From: Rhizobacter koreensis
Lineage (GTDB): Bacteria > Pseudomonadota > Gammaproteobacteria > Burkholderiales > Burkholderiaceae_C
Direction: 5' to 3'
DNA: 64,000 nt
Assembly (NCBI RefSeq): GCF_013366375.1
Contig: NZ_JABWMJ010000009.1
Location: 186,001-250,000 of the forward strand
Shown: positions 1 to 9,487 of the stretch, in pieces
How the letters are laid out: every line of letters begins with the position of its first letter
How positions within the stretch are numbered: the first letter of the stretch is position 1
Notes under the pieces: model-generated
What the model saw: the letters and a program-made list of their open reading frames with translations, nothing else
Database searches by the model: none
What the model was told of the DNA's origin: nothing
Translations under genes and position numbers: made by a program

Positions 1-562
1 CCGGGTCGTACTTCTGCCAGACCGCGGTGCCGGCGCGGGTCCTGTCGTGATAGACCCAGTCGATGCGCGTGGGCACGACGCAGTTCGGGTCGGTGCTCGG
101 CGCTTCGCTCAGCCGCGGCCCGCCCGGGTACACCGTGAACTGGTGCGTCTGGCAGTGAAAGCTTCCCTCCTGCGGTGCGTACAGCACCGGCCCCTGCAAC
201 GGGTGATTGGTGAGGGTGAGGCTGGCCAGGCGCCGCCCGGTGGCGCCGGCCTCGCGCACCTCGACCGTGTTCTCGCCGAGCTTCATGCCCGTCACGAGCC
301 CCGTCGACGTGCGCCCGTCCGCGGCCTTCTGGAAGCTCGTGCTGACGTCGCTGCCGTTGAGCGTGACGACCACCGCAGGCAGCGCGTCGGTGATGGTCGA
401 CGTGATGCGAAGCAGCGAGTCGCCGCCGCTGGTCAGGTTCTCGGGCGACGAGAGGCTCGTCACCGCGACCGGCGAGCTGTCGTCGTCGCTGCCGCCACAG
501 CCGCCGAGCACGCCGGCCAGCGCCAGCGCGGGCACGACGGCGCCCCAGGTTCCTCGTTTCAT
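1..562 (-). CDS. DUF6351-family lipoprotein, N-terminal part (runs off the window)
   Basis: The start at 562 is preceded by a strong AGGAGGAG ribosome site, and the frame stays open to base 1, so only about 187 N-terminal residues are present. The protein begins with a short signal peptide ending in a lipobox (LAGVLGGCGG), so it should be a lipid-anchored envelope protein. After that come segments resembling the beginning of DUF6351 proteins: a TSGGDSLL stretch, TSTGLVTGMKLGENTVEV and LTNHPLQGPV. Members of that family are large secreted proteins annotated as tannase/hydrolase-like, and no catalytic residues fall inside this fragment. Family assignment rests on remembered motif order, so it is moderately sure; the enzymatic role is unknown. 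Confidence 0.7.
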   Translation of the reverse strand, partial: MKRGTWGAVVPALALAGVLGGCGGSDDDSSPVAVTSLSSPENLTSGGDSLLRITSTITDALPAVVVTLNGSDVSTSFQKAADGRTSTGLVTGMKLGENTVEVREAGATGRRLASLTLTNHPLQGPVLYAPQEGSFHCQTHQFTVYPGGPRLSEAPSTDPNCVVPTRIDWVYHDRTRAGTAVWQKYDP

Positions 563-868
563 CGGTTCTGTCTCCTCCTGATGGGCCGTGCCGCGCACGC
601 CCTTGTATACGCCGCCCTTCATCACCCAAGCCATGGATGCATCGCGGCTCTCTGGAGTATGCGTCGCGCAGGCCGAGCACGCTGGCGCGGTGGCGACTCG
701 GCAAGCGCGCCGTCATGCCGACTGCGGATGCGCGCACCGCGGCATTGACCGAAAACCGAGCAACGGCACGCGCCGGATGGCTCTTCCGAGCGATGGAACG
801 CTCGGCCGGGCGCTCGAACACTGCCGACCCTGCGAGGCGCTGCCCGCGCCGCGAACGAAGGAGCTGCG
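563..868. other. Divergent intergenic region, no gene seen
   Basis: This 306-base gap separates the leftward DUF6351 gene from the rightward phospholipase D-like gene and must hold both promoters. Open frames here have no recognisable product and no good ribosome site. No clear -35/-10 pair or palindrome stood out. Confidence 0.5.
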
Positions 869-2476
869 ATGAACCACCTCCACCAAGCCGGTCACGACCC
901 ACCGCCCGCCGCTGCGCGCCCACGATGGCTCGGCGCCCTGCGCACGCTGCTGCGCGCGCTGCCCGTGGTGATGCTCGCGCTCGCCGGCTGCGCGAGCCTG
1001 CCGAGCCCCGTCGAGCGCCCGACCTCGCACGCGCTCGACGACGTCGCCTCGACGGCGCTGGCGCGCGTCGCCGCCGCGTCGCTGCCGGACGGCGGCGACG
1101 CACGCTCGGGCTTTCGCCTGCTCGCCTCGAGTGCCGACGCGCTCGACGCGCGCATCGGCCTGACGCGCCGCGCCGAAAAGAGCCTCGACGTCCAGTACTA
1201 CCTGATCGCGAGCGACGCCACCGGGCTCGAGTTCCTCGGCGAGCTGCGCGACGCCGCGGCGCGCGGCGTGCGCGTGCGGCTGATGATCGACGACCTCTAC
1301 GCGGGCGGGCAGGACGCGCTGCTGGCCGGTCTCGAAGCGCTGCCGAACGTCGAGGTCCGCCTCTTCAACCCGCTGCCGTCACGGCGCGGCGGCGTCGCCT
1401 CGCGCGTGCTGCTGTCGCTGCACGAGTTCTCGCGCATCAACCGGCGCATGCACAACAAGCTGCTGATCGCCGACAACAGCTTCGCGGTCACCGGCGGGCG
1501 CAACGTCGCCAACGAATACTTCGGGCGCGGCGCGCCGGCCAACTTCATCGACATGGACGTGCTGGCTTCCGGCCCCGTCGTCGGCGAGCTGTCGGCGGTG
1601 TTCGACCGCTACTGGAACAGCGAGCAGGCATACCCCGCGCGCAGCGTGGTCAGCGGTCGCACGGCTCCGGCGCTGCGCGACAGCCTCGCGCGAGCGCTCG
1701 CCGGCCACGGCGACGACCGCCACGCGGCCGGCGCCGTGAGCGCCGAGCTCGACGCCGGCCGCATCGACCAGCACCTCGGCCGCGCCCGCGTGCTCGCCGA
1801 CCTGCCCGGCAAGGTCGCTGTCGCCACGCAAGCGGCGCCGCAGGAGAGCGCCGTCAGCAGCGCGACGCTCGACCTGATCGGCAGCGCGCGCGAGGACGTG
1901 CTGATCGCGACGCCCTACTTCATTCCCGGCGCGCGCGGCGTCGATGTGATGCGGCAGGCGGTCGCGAGCGGGGTGCGCCTCTCGGTGGTGACCAACTCGC
2001 TGGCCACCACCGACGAGCCGCTGGTCCACCTCGGCTATGCACGCCACCGCAGCCGCCTGCTCGCCATGGGCGTGGGCCTTTACGAGCTGATGCCGACCGA
2101 CCAGAACCGGCGCAACGAGACCACGCTCGATTTCCACGGCTCGCTCGGCCGCCTGCACGCCAAGGTGGCGGTGGTCGACCACCGGCACCTCTTCATCGGC
2201 TCGATGAACATGGACCGCCGCTCGGCGCGCTGGAACACCGAGATCGGGCTCGTCATCGACAGCGCGCCGCTCGCCGCCGAGGTGACGAGCCTGCTGCAGC
2301 ACGAGCGCCTGCCGAGCAGCTGGCGCCTGCGCCTTGCGCAGGACGACCGGCGCATCGAGTGGGTCGCCGGCGACGCCGCCCGCGGCGCCGTGCACGCGAG
2401 CGAACCGGCTGGCGGGGCACGTCACTCGCTGTGGCTGCGCCTCGCGGCGCGCCTGGTCAGCGAGGACCTGCTGTGA
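869..2476 (+). CDS. Phospholipase D-like lipoprotein, cardiolipin synthase C-like
   Basis: This 535-residue protein has a lipobox (LALAGCAS, Cys41) after a long N-terminal region, then two HKD phosphodiesterase motifs: HNKLLIAD (His195, Lys197) and HAKVAVVD (His430), each followed by the usual GG.N or GSMN.D stretch. Two HKD motifs in one chain form one active site that works through a phospho-histidine intermediate. Family relatives such as ClsC make or remodel cardiolipin at the inner membrane; others are general phospholipases. Length fits the ClsC-like group (about 470-530). The start overlaps nothing and has a GAAGGAG ribosome site. Substrate is inferred, not visible. It ends 9 bases before the convergent dcyD-like gene. 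Confidence 0.85.
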   Translation: MNHLHQAGHDPPPAAARPRWLGALRTLLRALPVVMLALAGCASLPSPVERPTSHALDDVASTALARVAAASLPDGGDARSGFRLLASSADALDARIGLTRRAEKSLDVQYYLIASDATGLEFLGELRDAAARGVRVRLMIDDLYAGGQDALLAGLEALPNVEVRLFNPLPSRRGGVASRVLLSLHEFSRINRRMHNKLLIADNSFAVTGGRNVANEYFGRGAPANFIDMDVLASGPVVGELSAVFDRYWNSEQAYPARSVVSGRTAPALRDSLARALAGHGDDRHAAGAVSAELDAGRIDQHLGRARVLADLPGKVAVATQAAPQESAVSSATLDLIGSAREDVLIATPYFIPGARGVDVMRQAVASGVRLSVVTNSLATTDEPLVHLGYARHRSRLLAMGVGLYELMPTDQNRRNETTLDFHGSLGRLHAKVAVVDHRHLFIGSMNMDRRSARWNTEIGLVIDSAPLAAEVTSLLQHERLPSSWRLRLAQDDRRIEWVAGDAARGAVHASEPAGGARHSLWLRLAARLVSEDLL

Positions 2477-2485
2477 ACCTTGCCG

Positions 2486-3502
2486 TCAGTCGGCGACCGG
2501 CATCGAGCCCAGCAGCTCGGCTTCGTACGCGTGCACCGACGGCGCGCCGCCTGTGTGCAGGAACAGCACGCGCTCGCCGGCCTTGAAGCGGCCCTGGCGC
2601 GCGAGGCCGATGAGGCCGGCCATCACCTTGCCGGTGTAGACCGGGTCGAGCAGGATCGCCTCGGTGCGGGCGAGCGCCTGCACCGCCTCGACCATCTTGG
2701 CGTTCGGCACCGAGTATTTCGGCTGCCAATAACCGCCGACACTGACCACCGCCTCGCGCGGAACCTGGATGTCGAGGCCGAGCAGGTCGACCACTGCCTG
2801 CGCCTCGCGGTGCACCAGCGGCTCCTGGTCGGCGGGGTCGCGGCTCACGCCGACGCCGGTGATTGGCACGTCGATGCGGTTGCCCAGAAAGCCGGCGAGC
2901 AGGCCGCCGTGCGTGCCCGAGCTGCCCGAGCCGACCACCAAATGGTCGAACCGCAGCTGCTTCTCGAACCACTGCTGCTGCATCTCCTGCGCGCAGGCGA
3001 CGTAGCCGAGCCCCCCGAGCGCGTTCGAGCCGCCGCCGGGAATGATGTAGCCCTTGCGACCTTCGGCGGCGAGATCGTCCGCGACCTTCTGCATCGCGGC
3101 AGTCATGTCGGTGCCGGCCGGGACGACGGTGACCGCCTCGACGCCGAGCAGGCGGAACATGAAGTTGTTGCCGCTCGCGTCCTCGCGATAGCTGTTCGGC
3201 ACCCGCTCCTCGATGACGAAGCGGCAGCGCAGGCCTTCCTTCACCGCGGCGGCGAGCGTGATGCGGCAGTGATTCGACTGCGGCGCGCCGCAGGTCACGA
3301 GCGTGTCGGCGCCCTTGGCGAGCGCGTCGGCGGCCAGGAATTCGAGCTTGCGGGTCTTGTTGCCGCCCGGCGCGAGGCCGAGCAGGTCGTCGCGCTTGAT
3401 CCAGATCTCCGGGCCGCCGAGCCATTCGCTGAAGCGCGGCAGCGGCTCGATCGGAGTCGGGTGTTCGGTGTAGATGCGGCGGGGGAAGCGGGAGAGGTCC
3501 AT
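2486..3502 (-). CDS. dcyD: D-cysteine desulfhydrase / ACC-deaminase family PLP enzyme
   Basis: The 338-residue protein is a fold-type II pyridoxal-phosphate enzyme of the ACC deaminase/D-cysteine desulfhydrase family. It shows IKRDDLLGLAPGGNKTRKL with the probable PLP lysine at Lys52, the NH-binding CGAPQSNHCR motif, the phosphate-binding glycine loop GSGSSGTHGG, and the C-terminal FLHTGGAPS loop. D-cysteine desulfhydrase converts D-cysteine to pyruvate, ammonia and sulfide. The ATG at 3502 (MDLSRFPRR) was chosen because this is where family similarity begins; the open frame continues upstream without support. Discrimination from true ACC deaminase is by overall resemblance only. Confidence 0.85.
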   Translation of the reverse strand: MDLSRFPRRIYTEHPTPIEPLPRFSEWLGGPEIWIKRDDLLGLAPGGNKTRKLEFLAADALAKGADTLVTCGAPQSNHCRITLAAAVKEGLRCRFVIEERVPNSYREDASGNNFMFRLLGVEAVTVVPAGTDMTAAMQKVADDLAAEGRKGYIIPGGGSNALGGLGYVACAQEMQQQWFEKQLRFDHLVVGSGSSGTHGGLLAGFLGNRIDVPITGVGVSRDPADQEPLVHREAQAVVDLLGLDIQVPREAVVSVGGYWQPKYSVPNAKMVEAVQALARTEAILLDPVYTGKVMAGLIGLARQGRFKAGERVLFLHTGGAPSVHAYEAELLGSMPVAD

Positions 3503-3713
3503 GGGGCGCAAGTGTAGAGCGGCCCTGCCGGCGTCCGGCTCGTGCAGCGGGGACGCGGCGCGAGCCTGCTCGTCCGCGCGCGGACGCCGCGCGCCGATCC
3601 GCACCTACACGAGCGCGCTGAGGCGACCTACACACGTCGGCCGGGCACGCGGGCATCGTGCGGGCTGTCCAAACGGGCCGCGCTTCCCATGCGGCCGTTC
3701 GAAAGGAATCGAC

Positions 3714-4469
3714 ATGTCTCGCCCGAACGTCACGACCCCGATCACGGCCGCGATCGCCATCGCCGCCGCGCTGCTGAGCGCCTGCGAACAGCGCACCACG
3801 ACCGTCCAGACGCCGACCGGCACCACCACCACGACGACGATCGCGCCGAGCACGAGCGCGTCGGCCGCCCTCGATGCCGCCGGGGGCGCGGTCGCCAATG
3901 CCGCCCTCACTGCCAAGGTGAAGTCCGCACTGCTCGCCGACGCGAGCGTCAAGGGCATGCGCATCGACGTCGACTCGCGCGACGGCGTCGTCACGCTCAA
4001 CGGCACCGCCGACAGTGCCGACAACGTCACGCGCGCCGAGACGCTCGCGCGCGGCGTCGACGGCGTGCGTTCGGTGGAGAACCGGCTGACGGTCGGGGCG
4101 CCGGCGACCTCGGCGGTGGTGACCGGCTCGGCCTCGTCGGCGGCCGATCGCACCGGCCGCGCGCTCGACCGCGCCGGCGACAGCGCCGGACGTGCGATGG
4201 ACCGCGCGGCCGACAGCGCCGGCCGCGCCGCCGACCGTGCCGGCGAGGTGCTCGGCGACGCCGCGCTCACCGCCAAGGTCAAGACGGCGCTGCTCGCCGA
4301 TCCCGACGTGAAGGGTCTCGCGATCGACGTCGACAGCAAGGATGGCGTCGTCACCCTGAACGGCTCGCTCGAGCAACGCGCGCTCACCCAGCGCGCCGAG
4401 TCGATCGCCAAGGGCGTCGACGGCGTCAAGTCGGTGAACAACCGGCTGACCTTCAAGTCGCCGGGCTGA
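3714..4469 (+). CDS. BON-domain lipoprotein (two BON domains)
   Basis: The ATG at 3714 follows a GAAAGGAA ribosome site and gives 251 residues. A signal peptide ends in a lipobox (AALLSACEQ). A low-complexity Thr/Ala linker leads to two BON domains, each beginning ALTAKVK.ALLAD and containing DGVVTLNG and VDGV.SV.NRLT. Between them lies an Ala/Asp/Arg-rich repeat stretch of DRAGDSAGRA type, likely helical. BON domains bind phospholipid or periplasmic partners, and OsmY-like relatives respond to envelope stress. The near-identity of the two domains suggests an internal duplication. Specific partner unknown. Confidence 0.88.
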   Translation: MSRPNVTTPITAAIAIAAALLSACEQRTTTVQTPTGTTTTTTIAPSTSASAALDAAGGAVANAALTAKVKSALLADASVKGMRIDVDSRDGVVTLNGTADSADNVTRAETLARGVDGVRSVENRLTVGAPATSAVVTGSASSAADRTGRALDRAGDSAGRAMDRAADSAGRAADRAGEVLGDAALTAKVKTALLADPDVKGLAIDVDSKDGVVTLNGSLEQRALTQRAESIAKGVDGVKSVNNRLTFKSPG

Positions 4470-4631
4470 TCGTCGTGCGGCAGCGGTGATCGGCCCTTGC
4501 CGATTGCCGCACGAGCCGGGCCGGTCAAGTGCTCCGGCAGACGCCGAGGCTGCCGACCTCGGCGCGATCGTCCGCGTGGTCCGCGCCGAGCGGGCGACCG
4601 CGGGCCGATCGGCAGGCGCGTCGAGCCCCGC

Positions 4632-4907
4632 TCAGGCGCGCAGCTTGTCGGCCTCGGGGTGCTTCTTCATGTACGCGTTCGCGTACGAGCAGACGGGCCG
4701 CACCTTGAGTCCTTGCCTGCGCGCAAGGTCGAGCGCCGCTTCGACGAGCGCGGCGCCGACGCCCCGCCCCTCGAGTTCGGACGCGACGTGCGTATGCGTG
4801 ATCGTCATCAGGCCGTCGCCAAGCTCGTAAGCGAGGTTGCCCCGGGCGCCGTCGAGTTCGGCGACGAAGCGATGCTGGTCGGGCTGGTGCGTGATCGTGG
4901 GCTGCAT
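4632..4907 (-). CDS. Small GNAT-like N-acetyltransferase (YjdJ type)
   Basis: This 91-residue protein is a minimal GNAT-like domain. The conserved order is visible: a beta-hairpin (RFVAELDGARGNLAYEL), THTHV, then the acetyl-CoA loop LEGRGVGAALVEAALDLAR, and a C-terminal VCSYANAYMKKHPE segment typical of the YjdJ/COG2388 group. The acceptor is unknown for this family. It stands alone between the BON gene and the pilus ATPase. Confidence 0.88.
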   Translation of the reverse strand: MQPTITHQPDQHRFVAELDGARGNLAYELGDGLMTITHTHVASELEGRGVGAALVEAALDLARRQGLKVRPVCSYANAYMKKHPEADKLRA

Positions 4908-5046
4908 GGTGCGGCGTAGGGGCTGAACGAAGGCCCTCGTGTGGCACGTACCGTGCCGCCGTGTGCCCGGGCTTGCGCGATGTGGAAGCGCGCCCCGGGC
5001 GCGCGGCCCGGGACGTCGATACCGCGACCCCGCGGCGCCGTCGGCC

Positions 5047-6333
5047 TCAGCCGCGCATCGCCAGTTCCGCCGCCCGCTTCTTCTCGCGCAGCTGGCGCAG
5101 CTGCTCCTCCTCGGCGCGCCGGCGCGCCTCGTGCGCCTCCTGCGCCTTGCGGTGCTCGCGCTCGGCGAGTTCGCCCGGCGTCGTCATCGCGTCGAGCGCG
5201 AGCGCCGCGTAGCCGCTCGGCGGCGGCTCGCCGCGCCGGCTCTTGAGCTTGATGTTGAGGCGCAGCTCGTTGGCCGAGTCGGCGTTGCGGATCGCCTCGT
5301 CGAAGCTGATGAGGCCCGCGTTGTAGAGGTCGAACAGCGCGGCGTCGAAGGTGCACATGCCGAGCTCGCGCGACTTCGCCATGATCGACTTGATTTCGTG
5401 GAACTCGCCTTCGAAGATCCGCTCGGCGATGGTCGGCGTGTTGAGCAGGATCTCGATCGCCGCCGAGCGGCCCTTGCCGTCCTCGCGGCGTACCAGGCGC
5501 TGCGAGACGATCGCGCGCAGGTTCGCCGACAGGTCCATCAGCAGCTGCTTCCTGCGCTCGTCGGGGAAGAAGTTGATGATCCGCTCGATCGTCTGGCTCG
5601 CGCTGTTCGCGTGCAGGGTGCCGAGACAGAGGTGACCGGTTTCGGCGAACGCGATCGCGTGCTCCATCGTCTCGGCATCGCGGATCTCGCCGATGAGGAT
5701 CACGTCGGGCGCCTGCCGCAGCGTGTTTTTGAGCGCGTGATGCCACGAATGCGTGTCGATGCCGACCTCGCGATGCGTGACGAGCGACTTCTGCGAGGGG
5801 TGCACGTACTCGATCGGGTCCTCGACCGTGATGATGTGACCGGCCGACGAGCGGTTGCGGTGGTCGATCATCGCCGCGAGCGTGGTCGACTTGCCCGAGC
5901 CGGTCGCGCCGACCACCAGCACGAGCCCGCGCTTGGTCATTACCACGTCCTTCAGCGTCTCGGGGAGCTTGAGCTTCTCGAAGCTCGGGATCTCCGCCGC
6001 GATGGTGCGGATCACCATGCTGACGCAGCGCTGCTGCTGGCACACGTTCACCCGAAAGCGCGACACGCCCGGGATCGAGATCGCGAAGTTGCACTCGAGC
6101 TCCTTGACGAACTCGGCGCGCTGCGCCTCGTTCATCAGCGCGTGCGCCAGCATGCGCGTCACCTCGGCGGTGAGCTTCTGACCCGTGAGCGGCTGCATGC
6201 TGCCGTGCGCCTTCATGCTCGGCGGGAAGTCGGTCGCGATGAAGAGGTCCGAGCCGCCGGCCTGGCTCATCGCCCCCAGCAACTTGTGCATGTAGGCACG
6301 GGCTTGTTCTTCGGTCAGGGCGGGAGCAGACAT
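5047..6333 (-). CDS. pilU: Type IV pilus retraction-type ATPase, PilU-like
   Basis: The 428-residue cytoplasmic hexameric-type ATPase has an N-terminal PAS-like domain, a Walker A motif VVGATGSGKST (residues 141-150), the acidic Walker B region VILIGEIRDAETMEHA, and the His box TGHLCLGTLHANSA. It belongs to the GspE/PilT superfamily. The long tail beyond the core (to about 428, basic and Glu/Arg-rich) and the SFEKLKLPE segment favour PilU over PilT, which is usually near 345 residues. The ATG at 6333 has a GAGAACC ribosome site. PilU assists PilT in pilus disassembly for twitching and DNA uptake. No pilT or other pilus gene is in the window. Confidence 0.88.
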   Translation of the reverse strand: MSAPALTEEQARAYMHKLLGAMSQAGGSDLFIATDFPPSMKAHGSMQPLTGQKLTAEVTRMLAHALMNEAQRAEFVKELECNFAISIPGVSRFRVNVCQQQRCVSMVIRTIAAEIPSFEKLKLPETLKDVVMTKRGLVLVVGATGSGKSTTLAAMIDHRNRSSAGHIITVEDPIEYVHPSQKSLVTHREVGIDTHSWHHALKNTLRQAPDVILIGEIRDAETMEHAIAFAETGHLCLGTLHANSASQTIERIINFFPDERRKQLLMDLSANLRAIVSQRLVRREDGKGRSAAIEILLNTPTIAERIFEGEFHEIKSIMAKSRELGMCTFDAALFDLYNAGLISFDEAIRNADSANELRLNIKLKSRRGEPPPSGYAALALDAMTTPGELAEREHRKAQEAHEARRRAEEEQLRQLREKKRAAELAMRG

Positions 6334-6557
6334 GGTTCTCCGGTCGGGATCACGGGCGGAATGACGGCGACAGCGCCGCGCGGCGATGGCGAGCGAGATT
6401 GCCAGCACGGCCGCCGCGCGCCGTGACCGGCTGCGGTGAGATCGCACGCGCCGGCGGGCGTGGCGGACGGAAGGCTCGGCCGACGTTGCGTGGCGTCGAC
6501 GGCCGCGCGCCTATCGACGACCCGCAGCGGACAGCGCGCTGCGGTGCGGCCGCGCCT

Positions 6558-7943
6558 TCAGGCGCCGACGCGCGCGCCGAGCCGTTCGACGAGGTCGAGC
6601 ACCTCGGGCTGCAGCCGCGCCTGACCGCGGTCGACCCGGCCGCGGATGCGGCGCACCGCTTCGGCGGCTTCGGCGCGCTGGGCGGCGTTCCAGGCGCTGT
6701 CACGGGTGGCGAGCAGGAACTGCAGCGTCCCGACGCGCCCTTCCTTGCCGAGCTGCTGGAACGCGCCGAGCCCGAGCTGGTCGACCGCCAGCCGTACCGC
6801 GAGCGGCGAGCCCGCGTGCTCGCTCTGCAGACGCTCGCTCGCCGAGCGCCGCACCGCCGGCGAGCGGTCGTGGAGCTCGGTGATCAGGCGCTCGATCTCG
6901 GCCGTGACCGCCGCGTCGCGCGGCGCCCTGGCAGCCGCGCGCGGCGCCGGATCGCGAGCAGCCCCTTGGGGGGCGGTCCGCTCGGGCGCCGGCCCGCCAC
7001 CGCGCAGCGGTGCCGCCAGCGGCGCAGCGCGCGTCTCCGAGCTCGCTGCCGAGGCCGGCGTCGGAGCGGCGCTCGCGGCGGCAGCCCCTGACGCCGCCGG
7101 CGTGCCGCCGGGCGCGGGCGACAGCGCGACCGCCGCCGCGCCGGGTACGCCGGGCAGCGCCCCCGCGCCGGGGCGCGGTGCGCCCGGCGAGTCCCGGGCG
7201 ACGCTGCCCGGCGCGATGGACGCCAGCGGCGCGCTGGCCCCGCCGGGCGACACGGCGGCTGCCACCGGCACGCCCGCCGCGGCCGGTTCGACCGGCTCGT
7301 GCATGCTCGCCGGGATCGCGACGGTCGGCGCCGGACTCGACCGCCCGAACGCGAGCCACGCCACGCCGGCGGCGACCACGAGCGCGGCCGCGGCGAACGC
7401 GAGCAGCGGCGTCGCCGGCGAGCGCCGTGCCGCCGGCAGGCTCGCGGTCGCCGCCGCCGCCGGCATTGCCCGCGTCGGCTCGCTCGGTGTCGCCAGCTCC
7501 AGCCGCCGCACCAGTTCACGCACGTCCGACTCCCAGCGCGCGTGGGTGATCTCCAAGCCGTTGCGGAACGCGAGGTCCTTCAGATCGGCTGGAAGCTCCT
7601 CGGGCGACGGCATGCGCGCACCCTGCAGCAGCAGCGGGGTGACCGCGATGCCGCGCTGCAGCGCGGTCGCGATCTCGAGGCGCACGAAATCGGAAGCGCC
7701 GTCGAGGCGACGCGCGCCGGCCGCGTCGCGCGCGTTCAGCCAGTCGCGCCCGATCAGCGCGAGCAGCAGCTCGCAGTCGTCGAGGCGGCTGCGCAGCACC
7801 TCGCGAAAGTCGCGGCCGAGCGCGATGTCGTCGACGTCCATGAAGACGCGGCCGGGGCCGAGCAGCTCGCCGAGGTCGTTGTAGAGTGCGCGCGCCTCGC
7901 CGGCGGTCTGCTCACGCCGATAGCTGATGAACACGATTCCCAT
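6558..7943 (-). CDS. TIR-domain protein with one membrane segment and helical C-terminus
   Basis: Residues 1-150 form a bacterial TIR domain: IVFISYRREQ at the N-terminus, a BB-loop-like VFMDVDDIALGRDF, and DFVRLEIATAL carrying the glutamate (Glu90) where TIR NADases have their catalytic acid. A hydrophobic helix at about 179-199 (LLAFAAAALVVAAGVAWLAF) follows, preceded by Arg-Arg, which would leave TIR in the cytoplasm. Then comes a 150-residue Ala/Pro/Gly-rich segment and a C-terminal helical region (about 345-461) with HEAT-like character (RSPAVRRSASERL). TIR proteins cleave NAD or signal in antiphage defence; here no partner effector is adjacent, so function is inferred only. Confidence 0.82.
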   Translation of the reverse strand: MGIVFISYRREQTAGEARALYNDLGELLGPGRVFMDVDDIALGRDFREVLRSRLDDCELLLALIGRDWLNARDAAGARRLDGASDFVRLEIATALQRGIAVTPLLLQGARMPSPEELPADLKDLAFRNGLEITHARWESDVRELVRRLELATPSEPTRAMPAAAATASLPAARRSPATPLLAFAAAALVVAAGVAWLAFGRSSPAPTVAIPASMHEPVEPAAAGVPVAAAVSPGGASAPLASIAPGSVARDSPGAPRPGAGALPGVPGAAAVALSPAPGGTPAASGAAAASAAPTPASAASSETRAAPLAAPLRGGGPAPERTAPQGAARDPAPRAAARAPRDAAVTAEIERLITELHDRSPAVRRSASERLQSEHAGSPLAVRLAVDQLGLGAFQQLGKEGRVGTLQFLLATRDSAWNAAQRAEAAEAVRRIRGRVDRGQARLQPEVLDLVERLGARVGA

Positions 7944-8240
7944 CGACAGCTCCCGCAGCGAGCCGCGAGGTGGTCGCCCGGGCGCGGGCCGGCGCGACGC
8001 CCGGCGACTCTCGGGCGTGCGGCGCGCACGTTACACCGGCGCCCCAGGGGCGCGAAAGAGCGCGCGCCGCCTCGTTCGCGCAAACTCGCGGGTCATGACG
8101 ACGCCCGATTGCGCCTTCGCCTCCGACGCTGCCGCCACCCGGGTCGGCTTGGACGGACCGTCGCGGCGCCGCGCGGTTCCCCGGCGCGGCCGCCCGCGCA
8201 GCGCCCAGAACGGCAGCGGTCGGCTCCGCGCACACCTGCG

Positions 8241-9239
8241 ATGAAGGTCCTCGTCGGCACCGCGTCGTGGAGCGACAAGTCGCTGGTCGCGTCGAAGAAG
8301 TTCTACCCGCGCGAGGCGAACACGCCCGAGGCGCGGCTGCGCTTCTACGCGACGCAGTTCCCGCTGGTCGAGGTCGACACCTCGTACTACGCGATTCCGC
8401 TGGCGGCGACGGCGCAGGCGTGGGTCGACCGCACGCCGGCCCACTTCACGCTCAACATGAAGGCGTTCCGCCTGTTCACGGGCCACGCGACGGCGCCGAA
8501 CGTGCTGCCGCCGGACCTGCGCGCCGAGCTGCCGAAGTTCGACAAGGCGACCTTCTACTACCGCGACGTGCCGCCGGTCCTGCGCGACGCGCTCTGGCAG
8601 CGCTTCAAGGACGCGCTCGAGCCGCTGCGCGCCAGCGGCAAGCTGGGCATGGTGCACTTTCAGTTCGCGCCCTGGCTGCTGCGCAACCGCGCCGGTCACG
8701 CCCACGTCGCCCACTGCGTCGAGCAGATGCAGGACTACACGGTGAGCGTCGAGTTCCGCAACCGGACGTGGTTCGACGACGCCCACCTCGGGCAGACGCT
8801 GGCGTTCGAGCGCGAACTGGACGTCGTCCACACCGTGATCGACGCGCCGCAGGGCTTTTCCAGCAGCGTGCCGCCGGTGTGGGAGTCGACCCACATGCAG
8901 TATTCGCTGGTGCGCCTGCACGGGCGCAACCACGAGACCTGGAACATCAAGGGCGCCAGCGTGGCGTCCGAGCGCTTCAACTACGACTACCCCGATGTCG
9001 AGCTCGCCGACATCGCCGCGCGTGTCGAGCGCCTCGCGCCGGAGACCTTCACGACGCACGTGATCATGAACAACAACATGGAGGATCAGGGCCAGCGCAA
9101 CGCCGCGACGCTGACGCGGATCCTCGAGGCGCGGCGCCGTGCCCGCGTGCCGCACCTGGTGGCGACACCGCCGCAGCCGGTCGGCGCCGAGCATCCCGAA
9201 AGCGAAGAGGCGGTCGCGGCGAGCGAGTGGGTGTTCTGA
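8241..9239 (+). CDS. DUF72 (YecE-like) TIM-barrel protein
   Basis: The ATG at 8241 gives 332 residues matching the DUF72/YecE family: an initial VLVGTASWSDKS strand, FYPREANTPEARLRFYA, VEVDTSYYAIP, and later HFQFAPW, VEFRNRTWF and SLVRLHGRN. The fold is a TIM barrel; the biochemical role is unknown. The upstream frame remains open for about 940 bases, but similarity starts at this ATG. C-terminal tail (after about 300) is Pro/Glu-rich and probably disordered. It is divergent from the TIR gene. Confidence 0.9.
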   Translation: MKVLVGTASWSDKSLVASKKFYPREANTPEARLRFYATQFPLVEVDTSYYAIPLAATAQAWVDRTPAHFTLNMKAFRLFTGHATAPNVLPPDLRAELPKFDKATFYYRDVPPVLRDALWQRFKDALEPLRASGKLGMVHFQFAPWLLRNRAGHAHVAHCVEQMQDYTVSVEFRNRTWFDDAHLGQTLAFERELDVVHTVIDAPQGFSSSVPPVWESTHMQYSLVRLHGRNHETWNIKGASVASERFNYDYPDVELADIAARVERLAPETFTTHVIMNNNMEDQGQRNAATLTRILEARRRARVPHLVATPPQPVGAEHPESEEAVAASEWVF

Positions 9240-9487
9240 GGCCGCCGAGCGCGCGCTGACGCGGAGCCGCGGCGCGGCGTCCAGGGCGAGGCGGCACGCC
9301 GCGACCGCGGCGAAAAGCCATGCGCGCCGGCGGCCGGCGCTCTTCGTGAAATGACGCACGGTTCCGGGGCCGACGGCGCTGCCTCCCGGCGCGCGGGCAC
9401 GCCGACTGCTGATCCGCCGATCCTTCCTGGCAACGTCACTCTCGTCCGGGCCCCGGCGCTTCAAGCCGCGTTCTGCGCTGTCTCACC

